Below the pieces are notes generated by a model, which did no database searches, was not told the origin of the DNA, and worked only from the letters and a program-made list of their open reading frames with translations. From NCBI GenBank assembly GCA_013214025.1, contig JABSRN010000010.1, forward strand, positions 24,030 to 88,029: a stretch of DNA of 64,000 nucleotides, read 5' to 3'. Shown piece after piece: positions 40,814-50,739 of the stretch. Within the stretch, counting starts at the first letter, position 1. Each line of letters begins with the position of its first letter. Made by a program: the position numbers and the translations under genes. This DNA is from Polyangiaceae bacterium. Lineage in GTDB: Bacteria > Myxococcota_A > Polyangia > Polyangiales > Polyangiaceae.

Positions 40814-41401
40814 ATGAGTTTCATCAACTACATGGCCCGTGAGATCAATTGCAAGATTGTCTATTACGGTCCGGGTCTTTGCGGGAAGACCACCAACCTC
40901 CAATACATTTACGAGCGCACGAATCCCGACGCCAAGGGCAAGATGATCTCGCTTGCGACTGAGACCGAGCGAACTCTGTTCTTCGACTTTTTGCCCCTCT
41001 CTCTCGGTGAGATCCGCGGCTTCAAAACACGTTTCCACCTCTACACCGTGCCTGGTCAGGTCTTCTACGACGCGAGTCGTAAGCTGATTCTGAAGGGGGT
41101 CGACGGAGTCATCTTCGTGGCGGACTCCCAGTTGGAACGCATGGAAGCCAACGAAGAGAGCGTAGAGAATCTGCGAACCAACCTGGCTGAGCAGGGCTAC
41201 AACTTGGACCAAATCCCCTACGTGGTTCAGTACAACAAGCGCGATCTACCCAACGCGGTGGACGTTCCCGAGCTCCGCTCGATCCTCAACCCCGCTGGGG
41301 TGCCGGATTTCGAAGCCCAGGCGCGAAGTGGTGAAGGTGTCTTCGACACGCTCAAAGCTGTTAGCAAGCTTGTGCTGACCGAGCTCAAGCGCGGTAGCTG
41401 A
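40814..41401 (+). CDS. mglA: Small Ras-like GTPase MglA
   Basis: 195 residues. Ras-like switch that marks the leading pole and controls gliding and type IV pilus motility in myxobacteria. The P-loop is GPGLCGKTT (19-27), the switch 2 motif is TVPGQVFYD with Thr78 and Gln82, and the base-recognition motif is NKRD. Arg53 (in TERTLFFD), the residue that serves as intrinsic arginine finger in the Myxococcus xanthus protein, is present at the same number. Sequence and length therefore predict a canonical MglA. Preceded by mglB. Confidence 0.96.
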   Translation: MSFINYMAREINCKIVYYGPGLCGKTTNLQYIYERTNPDAKGKMISLATETERTLFFDFLPLSLGEIRGFKTRFHLYTVPGQVFYDASRKLILKGVDGVIFVADSQLERMEANEESVENLRTNLAEQGYNLDQIPYVVQYNKRDLPNAVDVPELRSILNPAGVPDFEAQARSGEGVFDTLKAVSKLVLTELKRGS

Positions 41402-41704
41402 ATCGGATCCAACTGGCATCGGCAACTGGTGCGCTCCTGTGAGCGGGAGCTGTCACCTCATGCCTTTCGACCGCCGACAAGATCCCCGCGCGGCGGATTT
41501 GCGCGCGGCGCCGTTTCGAACCGGGCGCTTCGATTTCCGCTTTAAGTGTTCCGGTCACGGCGTCGCCTAGGCAGAACGCGAGGTTACCAGGCAAGCTCGC
41601 GGGGTCGGGTGGGCGCCTGGCCAGTTCGGCCGGGAACATTGTGTTCAGTCGGGGGCGGCGGGAAGCGATTGGACAACTTGGGTGCAGGACTCTAAAACAA
41701 CGTC
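41402..41704. other. Gap after mglA
   Basis: 303 bases with GC-rich palindromic words (CGCGCGGCG) but no gene, RNA or terminator that I can support. Confidence 0.35.
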
Positions 41705-41824
41705 ATGTTCCTGAACTCGAAGAAGCCCCGCAAGAATAACCGCAAGAAGAGCAACCGCCAAAAGGCGAAGCTGAAGGCGAAGAACCGTCGTCGTCGCAAC
41801 TCGCTCAAGCGACCGCGCCCCTAA
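41705..41824 (+). CDS. 39-residue highly basic peptide
   Basis: ATG to TAA, 39 residues: 10 Lys, 9 Arg, no acidic residue, several Asn. It begins MFLNSKKPRKNNRKKS and contains KLKAKNRRRRN. Such a composition over an uninterrupted start-to-stop frame is unlikely by chance in this GC-rich context and resembles ribosome- or nucleic-acid-binding peptides. No ribosome binding site of quality precedes it, so coding status is not proven. It lies between mglA and the PilZ gene (convergent). Confidence 0.5.
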   Translation: MFLNSKKPRKNNRKKSNRQKAKLKAKNRRRRNSLKRPRP

Positions 41825-41899
41825 TTGTTAGTCCCGGTCGGCTGGGCCGGGGCCTTGCTGGCACCAGCGCACTAGGACAGCGCTAGGACAGAGTCAGCT

Positions 41900-42202
41900 C
41901 TAGGGCTGGGTCAGCAGTTTGTTGATCAAGTTGCGGGAGTAGGAGTTGAGCTCCTTGAACACGACGCCCATGCCCGGAGGATCGCTCTCCACGCGAACCA
42001 CTACGCCTTCGCCTTCGATGCTTTCGATGTCGTCCATGATGACGGTAAAGCGAAGGTTGACGGTGGTACCTATGGGTAAGGGCGCCCGCGTCTTGATGAA
42101 CACGCCGCTGCGCGAGATGTTGGTGACGTACTCCGCGATGAACTGATCGAAGGAGTCGAACTCCTTGTTGATCGTCAGCCGTTCCTCTTCACGATCACTC
42201 AT
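41900..42202 (-). CDS. Single-domain PilZ protein
   Basis: About 100 residues from the ATG at 42202; another in-frame ATG at 42217 would add five residues, and neither has a clear ribosome binding site. The PilZ core is visible: EYVTNISRSGVFIKTRAPLP, IGTTVNLRFTVI and PGMGVVFKELN. The N-terminal RxxxR c-di-GMP motif is not clear (EEERLTINKEF), so nucleotide binding is uncertain. Single PilZ domains of this type are numerous in myxobacteria and are linked to motility and envelope functions. The gene lies near mglBA. Confidence 0.82.
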   Translation of the reverse strand: MSDREEERLTINKEFDSFDQFIAEYVTNISRSGVFIKTRAPLPIGTTVNLRFTVIMDDIESIEGEGVVVRVESDPPGMGVVFKELNSYSRNLINKLLTQP

Positions 42203-42319
42203 AGGCGCAATAGTCATATTCAAGGCGGGACAGGGCCACAAGGGGCCGTCGCGTTGTTTGCTCCCGCCCCGGCGACTCGCCCGAGTCCCTTATGGGGCAG
42301 GCTCCGGGGGGCCGAGGTG

Positions 42320-44410
42320 TTACTTGCCCGTCAGATCGTATTGCTCAAGATGATATTCTTTGTGAGCGGTGAGTTCGATTCGGCGCTGGTAGCGGCTCTC
42401 GGCCTCTTCCACCGCATCCTTGGCCTCCGTCTTGAGGAAGTCCACGATGGCGGGGTGGGCATTCACCTTCACGGAATAGCCCGGCAGCGTGTAGCGCTCT
42501 CTGCGAATCTGCCGCAGGATCTCGTATCCGACGGTTTCGCGGGATTGGATTTGCCCGGTGCCATCGCAATAAAAGCAGGACTCGTGCATGACGCGACCGA
42601 GGCTTTCTCGAGTGCGCTTGCGAGTCATTTCAATCAGTCCGAGATCGCTGATTCGGTTGAGGGTGGTCTTCGCCTTGTCCTTGGTTAGACATTGCTCCAG
42701 GGCCCGCCACACCTTGTCGCGGTTCGAGGCTCGATCCATGTCGATAAGATCGAGGATTACCAGGCCGCCGATATTCCGGAAGCGCAGTTGGTAAGCGATC
42801 TCGTCGACTGCTTCGAGGTTGGTCTTGAGCGCGGTCTCCTCTAGATCGCGGCTGCCCTTGCCGACATAGCGCCCGGTATTGACGTCGACGGCGGTCAGGG
42901 CTTCGGCCTGGTCGAGGATCAAGTGCCCGCCGCTGCGTAGCGGAACCTTCCGGCTCAGGGCGCGGGCGATTTCGTCTTCGATACCGTAAGCGTCAAAGAT
43001 AGGATCCGTGCCCTGGTAGAGTTCAACGTCCTTCGAGCGTCCGGGTAGGAACATCTCGACGAATCGCACCAAGCGTTCGTACTGATTCTTATCGTCGATG
43101 ACGATCTTCTGTATGTCGTCAGTGAACAGATCGCGAGCGATCTTCAAGATCAAATCGAGCTCCGTGTAGAGCACTGCGGGTGCCCGAGCTCCTTCTTTTT
43201 GGCGCGAGACCTCCGCCCAGACGTTGATCAAGTAGCCGACGTCGGCCTTGAGCAGCTTCTTGGTCAGCCCTTCGGCGACGGTACGAATGATGAGCCCACC
43301 CTTGGGCGGTTTGACGCCTTCGATGGCCTTGCGCAATCGAGATCGTTCGGAAGAGGAGCCGATGCGCTTGGAGATACCCACATGTTCAACCGTGGGGAGG
43401 TACACCACGTAGCGTCCGGGTAGAGAGACATGGCTCGTCACACGTGCGCCCTTGGTGCCAATGGGCTCCTTGGAGATTTGCACGATGACCTCGTCGCCCT
43501 CTTTGACCACCTCGGTGATCGGCACGGAACGAGAGACTCGAGAGCTGCGCTTGGCGGTACGGCCGCGGGTGGTCTTCTTGCGTCGGGCTTCTGTGGCAGG
43601 CGCCGGGGTGGCGGTATCAGCGGCCGTGGTGCCGCGCTTTTTGCGCTTGCGGCGACGTCGCCCGCGTCCGCTGCGTCGAGCGGTGTCGCCATCGGCGCCG
43701 TCGTCGTCGGAGCTCGCCTCGTCGGAGTTGGCGGCTTCTAAATCTGGATTGGTGTCAATCGCGTCATCATCGGAGCTAGCCTCACCGGAGCTAGCCTCGG
43801 CCTCGTCCGAACTTGCCTCGTCCGAATTTGCCTCGTCAGCGTTGTCGGAGCCCGCTTCGTCGGAAGTAGCTTCGGCCTTTTCGGAGCTGGCGTCGGTTTT
43901 TCGACTGGTCGATTCCCTCGCCTTAGCCGGAACGATCTTTTTGCTGCTCGCCTTCACGGCGGCGGCGTCGGTAGCTTCCTCCGCCTCGCCGGCGTCGTCG
44001 GCGACAGCTTCGGCGTTGTCGCCGTCATCAGCGGCAGCTTCCGCGTTGTCAACGGCGGCAGTTTCCGCTTCCGCTTCGGATTCGGCGTTCGAGCTTTCGG
44101 CGTCCGCGTCGCCTGATCCGGCTTCTTTTTTGCCGCCCGCTTCCACCGGATCGTCCGAGAGGTACGCTTCAAAGTCGTCAGGCCGGATCAGATCCTCAAC
44201 GTGCAGAAACGCGGCGCGCTCCATTCCCACGTCGATGAACGCGGCCTGCATGCCGGGCAGCACCCGGGTCACTCTGCCGAGAACAATGTTTCCGACGGTG
44301 CCTTGATGAGCTGCGCGTTCGATTTGGAGTTCGGCGATAACGCCGTTTTCTATGAGTGAAACCCGCGTCTCGCGCAGATCCACGTTAATAACGAGAATAT
44401 TTTGGGCCAT
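42320..44410 (-). CDS. rng: Ribonuclease G/E with a large charged insert in the S1 domain
   Basis: 696 residues. Endoribonuclease of the RNase E/G family that processes rRNA and mRNA. The catalytic parts are intact: GRVTRVLPGMQAAFIDVGME (S1), TAVDVNTGRYVGKGS and GGLVILDLIDMD (DNase I-like acidic residues), and the zinc link CFYCDGTG. Compared with RNase G, where S1 continues after about 25 residues, here about 220 residues (75-298) are inserted. Residues about 95-245 are Glu/Asp/Ala/Ser-rich and 246-293 are strongly basic (RGRRRRKRKKRG). S1 then resumes at VVKEGDEVIVQISKEPIGTK. Confidence 0.94.
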   Translation of the reverse strand: MAQNILVINVDLRETRVSLIENGVIAELQIERAAHQGTVGNIVLGRVTRVLPGMQAAFIDVGMERAAFLHVEDLIRPDDFEAYLSDDPVEAGGKKEAGSGDADAESSNAESEAEAETAAVDNAEAAADDGDNAEAVADDAGEAEEATDAAAVKASSKKIVPAKARESTSRKTDASSEKAEATSDEAGSDNADEANSDEASSDEAEASSGEASSDDDAIDTNPDLEAANSDEASSDDDGADGDTARRSGRGRRRRKRKKRGTTAADTATPAPATEARRKKTTRGRTAKRSSRVSRSVPITEVVKEGDEVIVQISKEPIGTKGARVTSHVSLPGRYVVYLPTVEHVGISKRIGSSSERSRLRKAIEGVKPPKGGLIIRTVAEGLTKKLLKADVGYLINVWAEVSRQKEGARAPAVLYTELDLILKIARDLFTDDIQKIVIDDKNQYERLVRFVEMFLPGRSKDVELYQGTDPIFDAYGIEDEIARALSRKVPLRSGGHLILDQAEALTAVDVNTGRYVGKGSRDLEETALKTNLEAVDEIAYQLRFRNIGGLVILDLIDMDRASNRDKVWRALEQCLTKDKAKTTLNRISDLGLIEMTRKRTRESLGRVMHESCFYCDGTGQIQSRETVGYEILRQIRRERYTLPGYSVKVNAHPAIVDFLKTEAKDAVEEAESRYQRRIELTAHKEYHLEQYDLTGK

Positions 44411-44763
44411 ACCGGTGCACGCGGTACCCCTTGGGTCGCCGCGTCCTACGATTAAGATGTGAGCCCCTTTTTTGGGTCGGAACGGCGTCCCGACAAAAGG
44501 AGAGAATACGTTTGGGGATTCAGCACTGAGCCGTGCCCCTAACCAGTATTGTTACGGGAACGGGGGCCGCCGATCAATAGCGACATGGGCTAGCCGATCA
44601 GTCGTCTCGCCGGCCGGAGCCTCTGCGCCCCGGCGTGATGAGGACTACCAGGAGAAACAGACCGTCTGGCCGTCCAGTAGGATCGTTTTAGATTTTATGG
44701 TGATGCGGTGCGTTGCGACTCGGGGACGTTGACCGCCGCCGAGACACTTCCGATGCTTGCTGG
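44411..44763. other. Divergent region between rng and the exonuclease gene
   Basis: 353 bases without a gene. A hairpin (GTCGG 44476-44480, CCGAC 44490-44494, flanked by T- and A-runs) lies 65-85 bases upstream of the rng start, in what would be its leader. It could influence RNase autoregulation, which is inference from the Escherichia coli rne leader. Nothing else was seen. Confidence 0.35.
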
Positions 44764-45609
44764 GTGCCACGCTCTTTTTTGGTCCTAGATATCGAAACCA
44801 TCGTCGATCCGGAGTTGCCCATCGCCGAAGGGGCGGACGTCCAGCGTCTGCCCTCGCCTCCCCACCACCAAGTCGTGGCCATCGGGGTTCTGTGGTTTGA
44901 CGAAGACTACCGCGTGAAAAAACTCGGCATCCTTGGTGAGGACAAAGCCGAAGCGGATGTGCTGCGGGACTTCGCGAAGTTCACGGAAGACAAACGGCCC
45001 GATTTGATCACCTTCAACGGGCGGGGTTTCGACATGCCGGTGATCGCAGCGCGTTGCCTCCGCCATGGAGTGCCGTTTCGTTATTACTATCGGAGTCGCG
45101 ATGTTCGTTATCGCTTCAGTCCCGAGGGGCACTTGGATCTTATGGATTTTGTCGCGGACTTTGGGGCTAGCAAATCGAGTCGGCTCGACGTGTTAGCGAA
45201 ACTGAGCGGCATGCCGGGCAAGGTTGGTGTCGACGGTAAGGATGTGGGCCCCATGGTGCATGCCGGGCGCATCGAGGAAGTTCGCAACTATTGCTTGTGC
45301 GATGTGGTGCAAACAGCAGGCGTGTTCTTGCGGGTCCAGTTGCTGCGCGGAGAACTCAGTGAAGCTGGCTACAAGATCGCGATGCAGGGCCTCATCGACA
45401 CAATAATGAACGATGCCCGTGTTCAGCCGGTCGCTGACGCCATGAACGCTCCCCGTTTGATGCTAGCCGAAAACAGTGCTGCGACTGAGGCTGCAACTGA
45501 GGCCCAGGAAAAGGAGAAGCCTGGCACAGATTCGCCGCAGGATGCTCCAGGGGTGGACGCTGGGAATGGCGGCGATGTTGTCGATGCCGCAGCCGAACCT
45601 AGCCCGTAG
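44764..45609 (+). CDS. PolB-exonuclease-like 3'-5' exonuclease
   Basis: 281 residues if started at the GTG at 44764, which puts the core strand right at the N-terminus (PRSFLVLDIETIVDPELP); a TTG at 44713 would add 17 unconserved residues. The DEDD exonuclease motifs are VLDIET, LITFNGRGFDMPVIAARC and YCLCDVVQTAG. This fits the predicted 3'-5' exonuclease family related to the proofreading domain of PolB. The C-terminal 60 residues (Ala/Glu/Gly/Asp-rich) look disordered. Divergent from rng. Confidence 0.85.
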   Translation: MPRSFLVLDIETIVDPELPIAEGADVQRLPSPPHHQVVAIGVLWFDEDYRVKKLGILGEDKAEADVLRDFAKFTEDKRPDLITFNGRGFDMPVIAARCLRHGVPFRYYYRSRDVRYRFSPEGHLDLMDFVADFGASKSSRLDVLAKLSGMPGKVGVDGKDVGPMVHAGRIEEVRNYCLCDVVQTAGVFLRVQLLRGELSEAGYKIAMQGLIDTIMNDARVQPVADAMNAPRLMLAENSAATEAATEAQEKEKPGTDSPQDAPGVDAGNGGDVVDAAAEPSP

Positions 45610-45739
45610 ACTCGATCCTAAAAGGATCTGCGACCATCGGGCCGCGACAACACCGAACAAAAACTTCCGGGAGGAGTAACGCCGGAGCTCACTGCTTGCA
45701 TCGCGTGGGTGCGGCGGCGATGTAGGTTCGGGTTTTCGT

Positions 45740-47122
<1,383 letters not shown>

Positions 47123-47174
47123 GGTACGAGAGGTTACTCGATGCACGCCGGGGTCTGCTACGCTCGATCCGCCG

Positions 47175-48830
47175 ATGTCGTCTTCCACCCCCACCGCGAC
47201 CGGAGTCCTGGCTAGTCGGCCCCTGCCGGAACTCTTGATCTTTGTGCTGGAGCGTCATCTGACCGGCACTCTCGTTCTGGAAGATCCTGACGGCAGAAAA
47301 ACGGCCCTCTACATGGCTGACGGCTCGGTGAGCAAGATCAAGACTGGCGAAGCTATCGGGCGCTTGGGGGAGCTGCTGGTGAGCATGAACACCATTTCGG
47401 AATCGTCGCTGCCGCTCGGGCTGGCCGCGATGGCCGACTCCGACAAACGTATCGGCGAGGCGCTGATTGGCCTGGATATGCTCGACGAGGGGACGCTCGA
47501 TACCTGTTTAGGAGAGCAGCTGGGTCGCAAGCTGGCGTGGTGCTGTCGGCTTCACCGTCAAACGGCTTACGGATTTTACGAAGGTTCCGATCTCCTGGAG
47601 GACTGGGGTGGTCCTGTGAATCTGCCGGATCCTCTGGCGCTCATCTGGCGATCGATTCGTGACAGTGAAGATTCCCCGCGTCTCAGTCAGGTTCTCCAGC
47701 GCTTGGCCGGGCACCCATTACGACTGCACACACAATCGCGCTCAGCCCGGTTCGGCTTTGAGGCGAAGTACAAGGCGGTCATCGACGTTCTGCGGGCCAA
47801 GCCGATGAATCTGGGGCAACTGGCGGACACTGGGCTGCTGGATCGCGCGGGCATCGCCCGGCTCGCTTATGTTTTAGCGATTACCAGACATTTGGATACG
47901 GGCTCCTCGGCAGGTCTGCCCATCGGAGTCGCCGAAGGCGCGTCGTCTCGCGGCGCCAGTCGTACCGGCTCGAAGACGCGAAAATCTGCGGTCGCCCGAT
48001 CCATCGCGCCGCGCGGTCCCGCCAGTGTGCGTGCCCTCAACAAAGATGCCGACAAAAGCATGCCGCCTTCCTCGGGAGAGGCCAGTGCTCTGCGCAAACA
48101 GTTGTTGGCCTTCGGGGAAAAGCTGGAGTCCATGTCCTACTATGACGTCTTGGAGGTGCTGCCCAAGGCGGATGCCCGGAGTATCAAGAGGGCGTACTTT
48201 CGGCTGGCCAAAGTCTGGCATCCAGATCGGCTTCCCAAGTCCCTCGCCGATCTGAGCGCAATTGCATCGAAGGTATTCAGCCGCATCGGGGAAGCCAATC
48301 AGGTGCTGTCCGACAACGCCCGTCGAGCGGAATACGACCAGCTGATGGAAGAAGGCACGGCGACAGAATCCGACAAGGCAGCGGTACAACAACGCGTTCG
48401 AGCGACCGCCGCCTACCGGCTCGCAGGGGCCGCACTCAAGAAGAACGACCTGGCCCGCGCGCTGGAGCAGGCGAAAACCGCTCACGAAATCGATCCGAAG
48501 CCGGAGCACACAGCCCTGTTCGCTTATCTTGCGTGCCAGGATCTCCTGGGCCGTCAAGAGCTGGGAGTTGAGTCTCTGTTGGCCATGCTCAAGGCGGCAG
48601 CGAAGGAGCTTCCTGCGGACGTCGACGTCCATTTGTATCTGGCACGTATGCACAAGCAGCACGGGAAAGGATCGGATGCTCGGCGTGCCTTTGCCGCGGT
48701 AGCGAAGATCGATCCGAAGAACGTGGAAGCTGCCCGTGAGAAGCGGCTATTCAAGATGCGTGAAGACTCAGGCTCGGGCGCGAGCAGTCCGCGGCCCAGT
48801 TTCATGACGAAACTGTTCAAGAAAAAATAG
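47175..48830 (+). CDS. DUF4388/PATAN-like and DnaJ-domain fusion protein
   Basis: 551 residues. The N-terminal domain (ELLIFVLERHLTGTLVLEDP, KTALYMADGSVSKIKTGEA, LGELLVSM) matches the DUF4388 pattern common in myxobacterial signalling proteins. A J domain lies at about 322-385 (YYDVLEVLPKADARSIKRAY, with WHPDR; HPD at 349-351), so it should stimulate an Hsp70. The C-terminal 150 residues have TPR-like helices (LAGAALKKNDLARALEQAKT; KIDPKNVEAAREKRLF). It joins a signalling domain to a chaperone cofactor. Divergent from the NtrC-type regulator; convergent with the next gene, 4 bases apart. Confidence 0.87.
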   Translation: MSSSTPTATGVLASRPLPELLIFVLERHLTGTLVLEDPDGRKTALYMADGSVSKIKTGEAIGRLGELLVSMNTISESSLPLGLAAMADSDKRIGEALIGLDMLDEGTLDTCLGEQLGRKLAWCCRLHRQTAYGFYEGSDLLEDWGGPVNLPDPLALIWRSIRDSEDSPRLSQVLQRLAGHPLRLHTQSRSARFGFEAKYKAVIDVLRAKPMNLGQLADTGLLDRAGIARLAYVLAITRHLDTGSSAGLPIGVAEGASSRGASRTGSKTRKSAVARSIAPRGPASVRALNKDADKSMPPSSGEASALRKQLLAFGEKLESMSYYDVLEVLPKADARSIKRAYFRLAKVWHPDRLPKSLADLSAIASKVFSRIGEANQVLSDNARRAEYDQLMEEGTATESDKAAVQQRVRATAAYRLAGAALKKNDLARALEQAKTAHEIDPKPEHTALFAYLACQDLLGRQELGVESLLAMLKAAAKELPADVDVHLYLARMHKQHGKGSDARRAFAAVAKIDPKNVEAAREKRLFKMREDSGSGASSPRPSFMTKLFKKK

Positions 48831-48834
48831 CGCG

Positions 48835-50739
48835 TTAGGGCTGGATAGAGCGCGACACGCTCATGCTGATCAGCGTGCTGGGGGATTGGTCCGCGCTGAC
48901 CCCCAGCTTGAGCAGAGTGCCGGCGCTCACATCGCACTGCCTTTGCATGGGTTCCAGGCAACCGCGGCCGCACGCTTCGAGTACGATTTGATTCTGTTGG
49001 CGCCAGGCTTTGAGAGATATCGGGGCCGAGCCTTGAATCGCAGGCCAACGACACTGGGTTGGGGTGTTGCCGTCGTGCACAAGCAATAGGGGCAGCTCGC
49101 TGGTAGTCGTGGTGGCGAGCCATTCGAACCCCCCATACCGAGTGTCGGTAATCCACACTTCGGCCGAGTCTGGATGCAGCACGAGGCCGTCGGCAATCGA
49201 GTAGTGGGTGCCGGGTGCCTCTGTGGATGAGTTCGGCGTTTGACTGATGCTGAGATGATTGGGCATCGGATCGAGCAAGGGCTCGATGTAGCGCGTCCAC
49301 GGGCTGCGGTTTTCGAAGCGAGCGCCGCGAATTTGACCGCCCGAGCCGGTGGACTCTAGCCAGACCAGCAGACCGGGACTGGCCGAGCGCAGAGCGCTCA
49401 CGGGTCCGACGCTTCGGCTCCGCCGGGCTCGCCACTGCAGGGTCCATGGATCGAACTGCCACCAGCCCTCGGAGTTGATGGCCCAAGCGCTGCCGTCGGT
49501 GCCGGCTACCAGCGAGCGGGCTCCCGAGGGGCTGGTCACGTCAGCATCGATCCGTCGGATCTCGCCGTTGGCCGCAACCCACAACACTTCGGCTGAAGGC
49601 TGGCAGCCGGCGCTGCAGCTTGGGTCGCAGCTGCCCTGTCCGTCGTCGGGGGTGCAGCCTCCCAGGGCCAAGAAGCCGCCGCCGCTGAGAGCGGCGAACT
49701 GACGCTCATACACGGAACTGCCCAGATCGCGGTCCGTGCGAGCCTTGCCGCCCACGGGATCGATAGGCGTACGAGCGAGGGCGTCAAACCATTCGGCTGT
49801 AGTGATGGGGGCGCCGTTAGCATCGACTCCACCAGCTACCAGGATTCGGTCATCACTGAGGCGAAGAACCTGGGGCAGACTTCGCCCCTCCGCAAGGGTC
49901 GCGAGGCCTGCGAGGGCGTAGCTGCGTTCGTTGGGATCGACGGTTTCGAGGGTACGCAGGGGCTGGCCGGTATCGTTCAGGCCACCGACGAGCAATGTGC
50001 GTCCGTCTCGAAGGACCACGGCGCCGTGTTGCGTGCGTCCGGAACTAAGATTGATGCTGACAGGGTCGAAGCCGTCAATTGCCGGGTTGTAGACATCCGC
50101 GCTTGCAGAGACAGTACCGTTGATCCCGTCGGTTCCGCCGGCGACGAGAATTCCGTCACCGAAGGCGGTTGCGCTAGCGAAACCTCGGCGTTGTCTCAAC
50201 GCGCGTTCGGCGGGTATCGAACTGGCGATGCCAGTATCAAGAGCCACCGTGATAGCTCCGACGGTTTCTTCGTTGCTCGTTTCGCTGAACCCGCCGGCGA
50301 CCAATAAGGTATTGGAATTCGGCAACACGGCGAGTGCCTTGCCGTCCAATTCCTGGAGGTAATCGGCGCTCCCCGCAGACAAGAGGCAGCTCCCCGACTC
50401 GGGCCAGAGGCTGATGTCGATGGTGTCGCCCCGGCGCTCACCGACGCCCAAAAAAGCTTCGTCAGCCGCGCGGGCGCGCAACTCGACGGCGGCAGTTTCG
50501 ATCGGGATCAGCAGTCCCAGATCTCTCGCTTCTTCGGGAATGTCCGCCTCGAAGGTAGAGTTGCTGGCTGGAAAATCGCCGAGGGCAGCGAGATCTAGCT
50601 TCGCCAGCTCCTCGCTACGCGGGGAGCAGGAGCTGATCCAATGGGCGCGGACGTCCAGCCGATCGGCTTCTTTTGCGCCATCGGTGCAGCCACAAAGCAG
50701 CCAGATGGCGCCGACGAGGGTACGATGGGCTCGCCCCAT
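48835..50739 (-). CDS. Kelch/beta-propeller-like lipoprotein
   Basis: 634 residues from the ATG at 50739; the lipobox is LLCGC (Cys18). The body contains repeated Kelch-like blades with the LVAGG motif: NTLLVAGGFSETSNEETVGA, DGILVAGGTDGINGT, GRTLLVGGLNDTGQ, DRILVAGGVDANGAP, GGFLALGGCTPDDG. Cys pairs (SCDPSCSAGC) interrupt the propeller. Probably a surface adhesin or binding protein. Its start codon overlaps that of the divergent kinase gene in a shared CATG, leaving no intergenic DNA. Confidence 0.83.
   Translation of the reverse strand: MGRAHRTLVGAIWLLCGCTDGAKEADRLDVRAHWISSCSPRSEELAKLDLAALGDFPASNSTFEADIPEEARDLGLLIPIETAAVELRARAADEAFLGVGERRGDTIDISLWPESGSCLLSAGSADYLQELDGKALAVLPNSNTLLVAGGFSETSNEETVGAITVALDTGIASSIPAERALRQRRGFASATAFGDGILVAGGTDGINGTVSASADVYNPAIDGFDPVSINLSSGRTQHGAVVLRDGRTLLVGGLNDTGQPLRTLETVDPNERSYALAGLATLAEGRSLPQVLRLSDDRILVAGGVDANGAPITTAEWFDALARTPIDPVGGKARTDRDLGSSVYERQFAALSGGGFLALGGCTPDDGQGSCDPSCSAGCQPSAEVLWVAANGEIRRIDADVTSPSGARSLVAGTDGSAWAINSEGWWQFDPWTLQWRARRSRSVGPVSALRSASPGLLVWLESTGSGGQIRGARFENRSPWTRYIEPLLDPMPNHLSISQTPNSSTEAPGTHYSIADGLVLHPDSAEVWITDTRYGGFEWLATTTTSELPLLLVHDGNTPTQCRWPAIQGSAPISLKAWRQQNQIVLEACGRGCLEPMQRQCDVSAGTLLKLGVSADQSPSTLISMSVSRSIQP

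Noticed and set aside
43452..44306. 284-codon open frame on the plus strand, Ser/Ala-rich
   Set aside because: It is antisense to the low-complexity insert of rng. The repetitive Ala/Glu/Ser codons keep the opposite strand free of stops, and no family signature is present.
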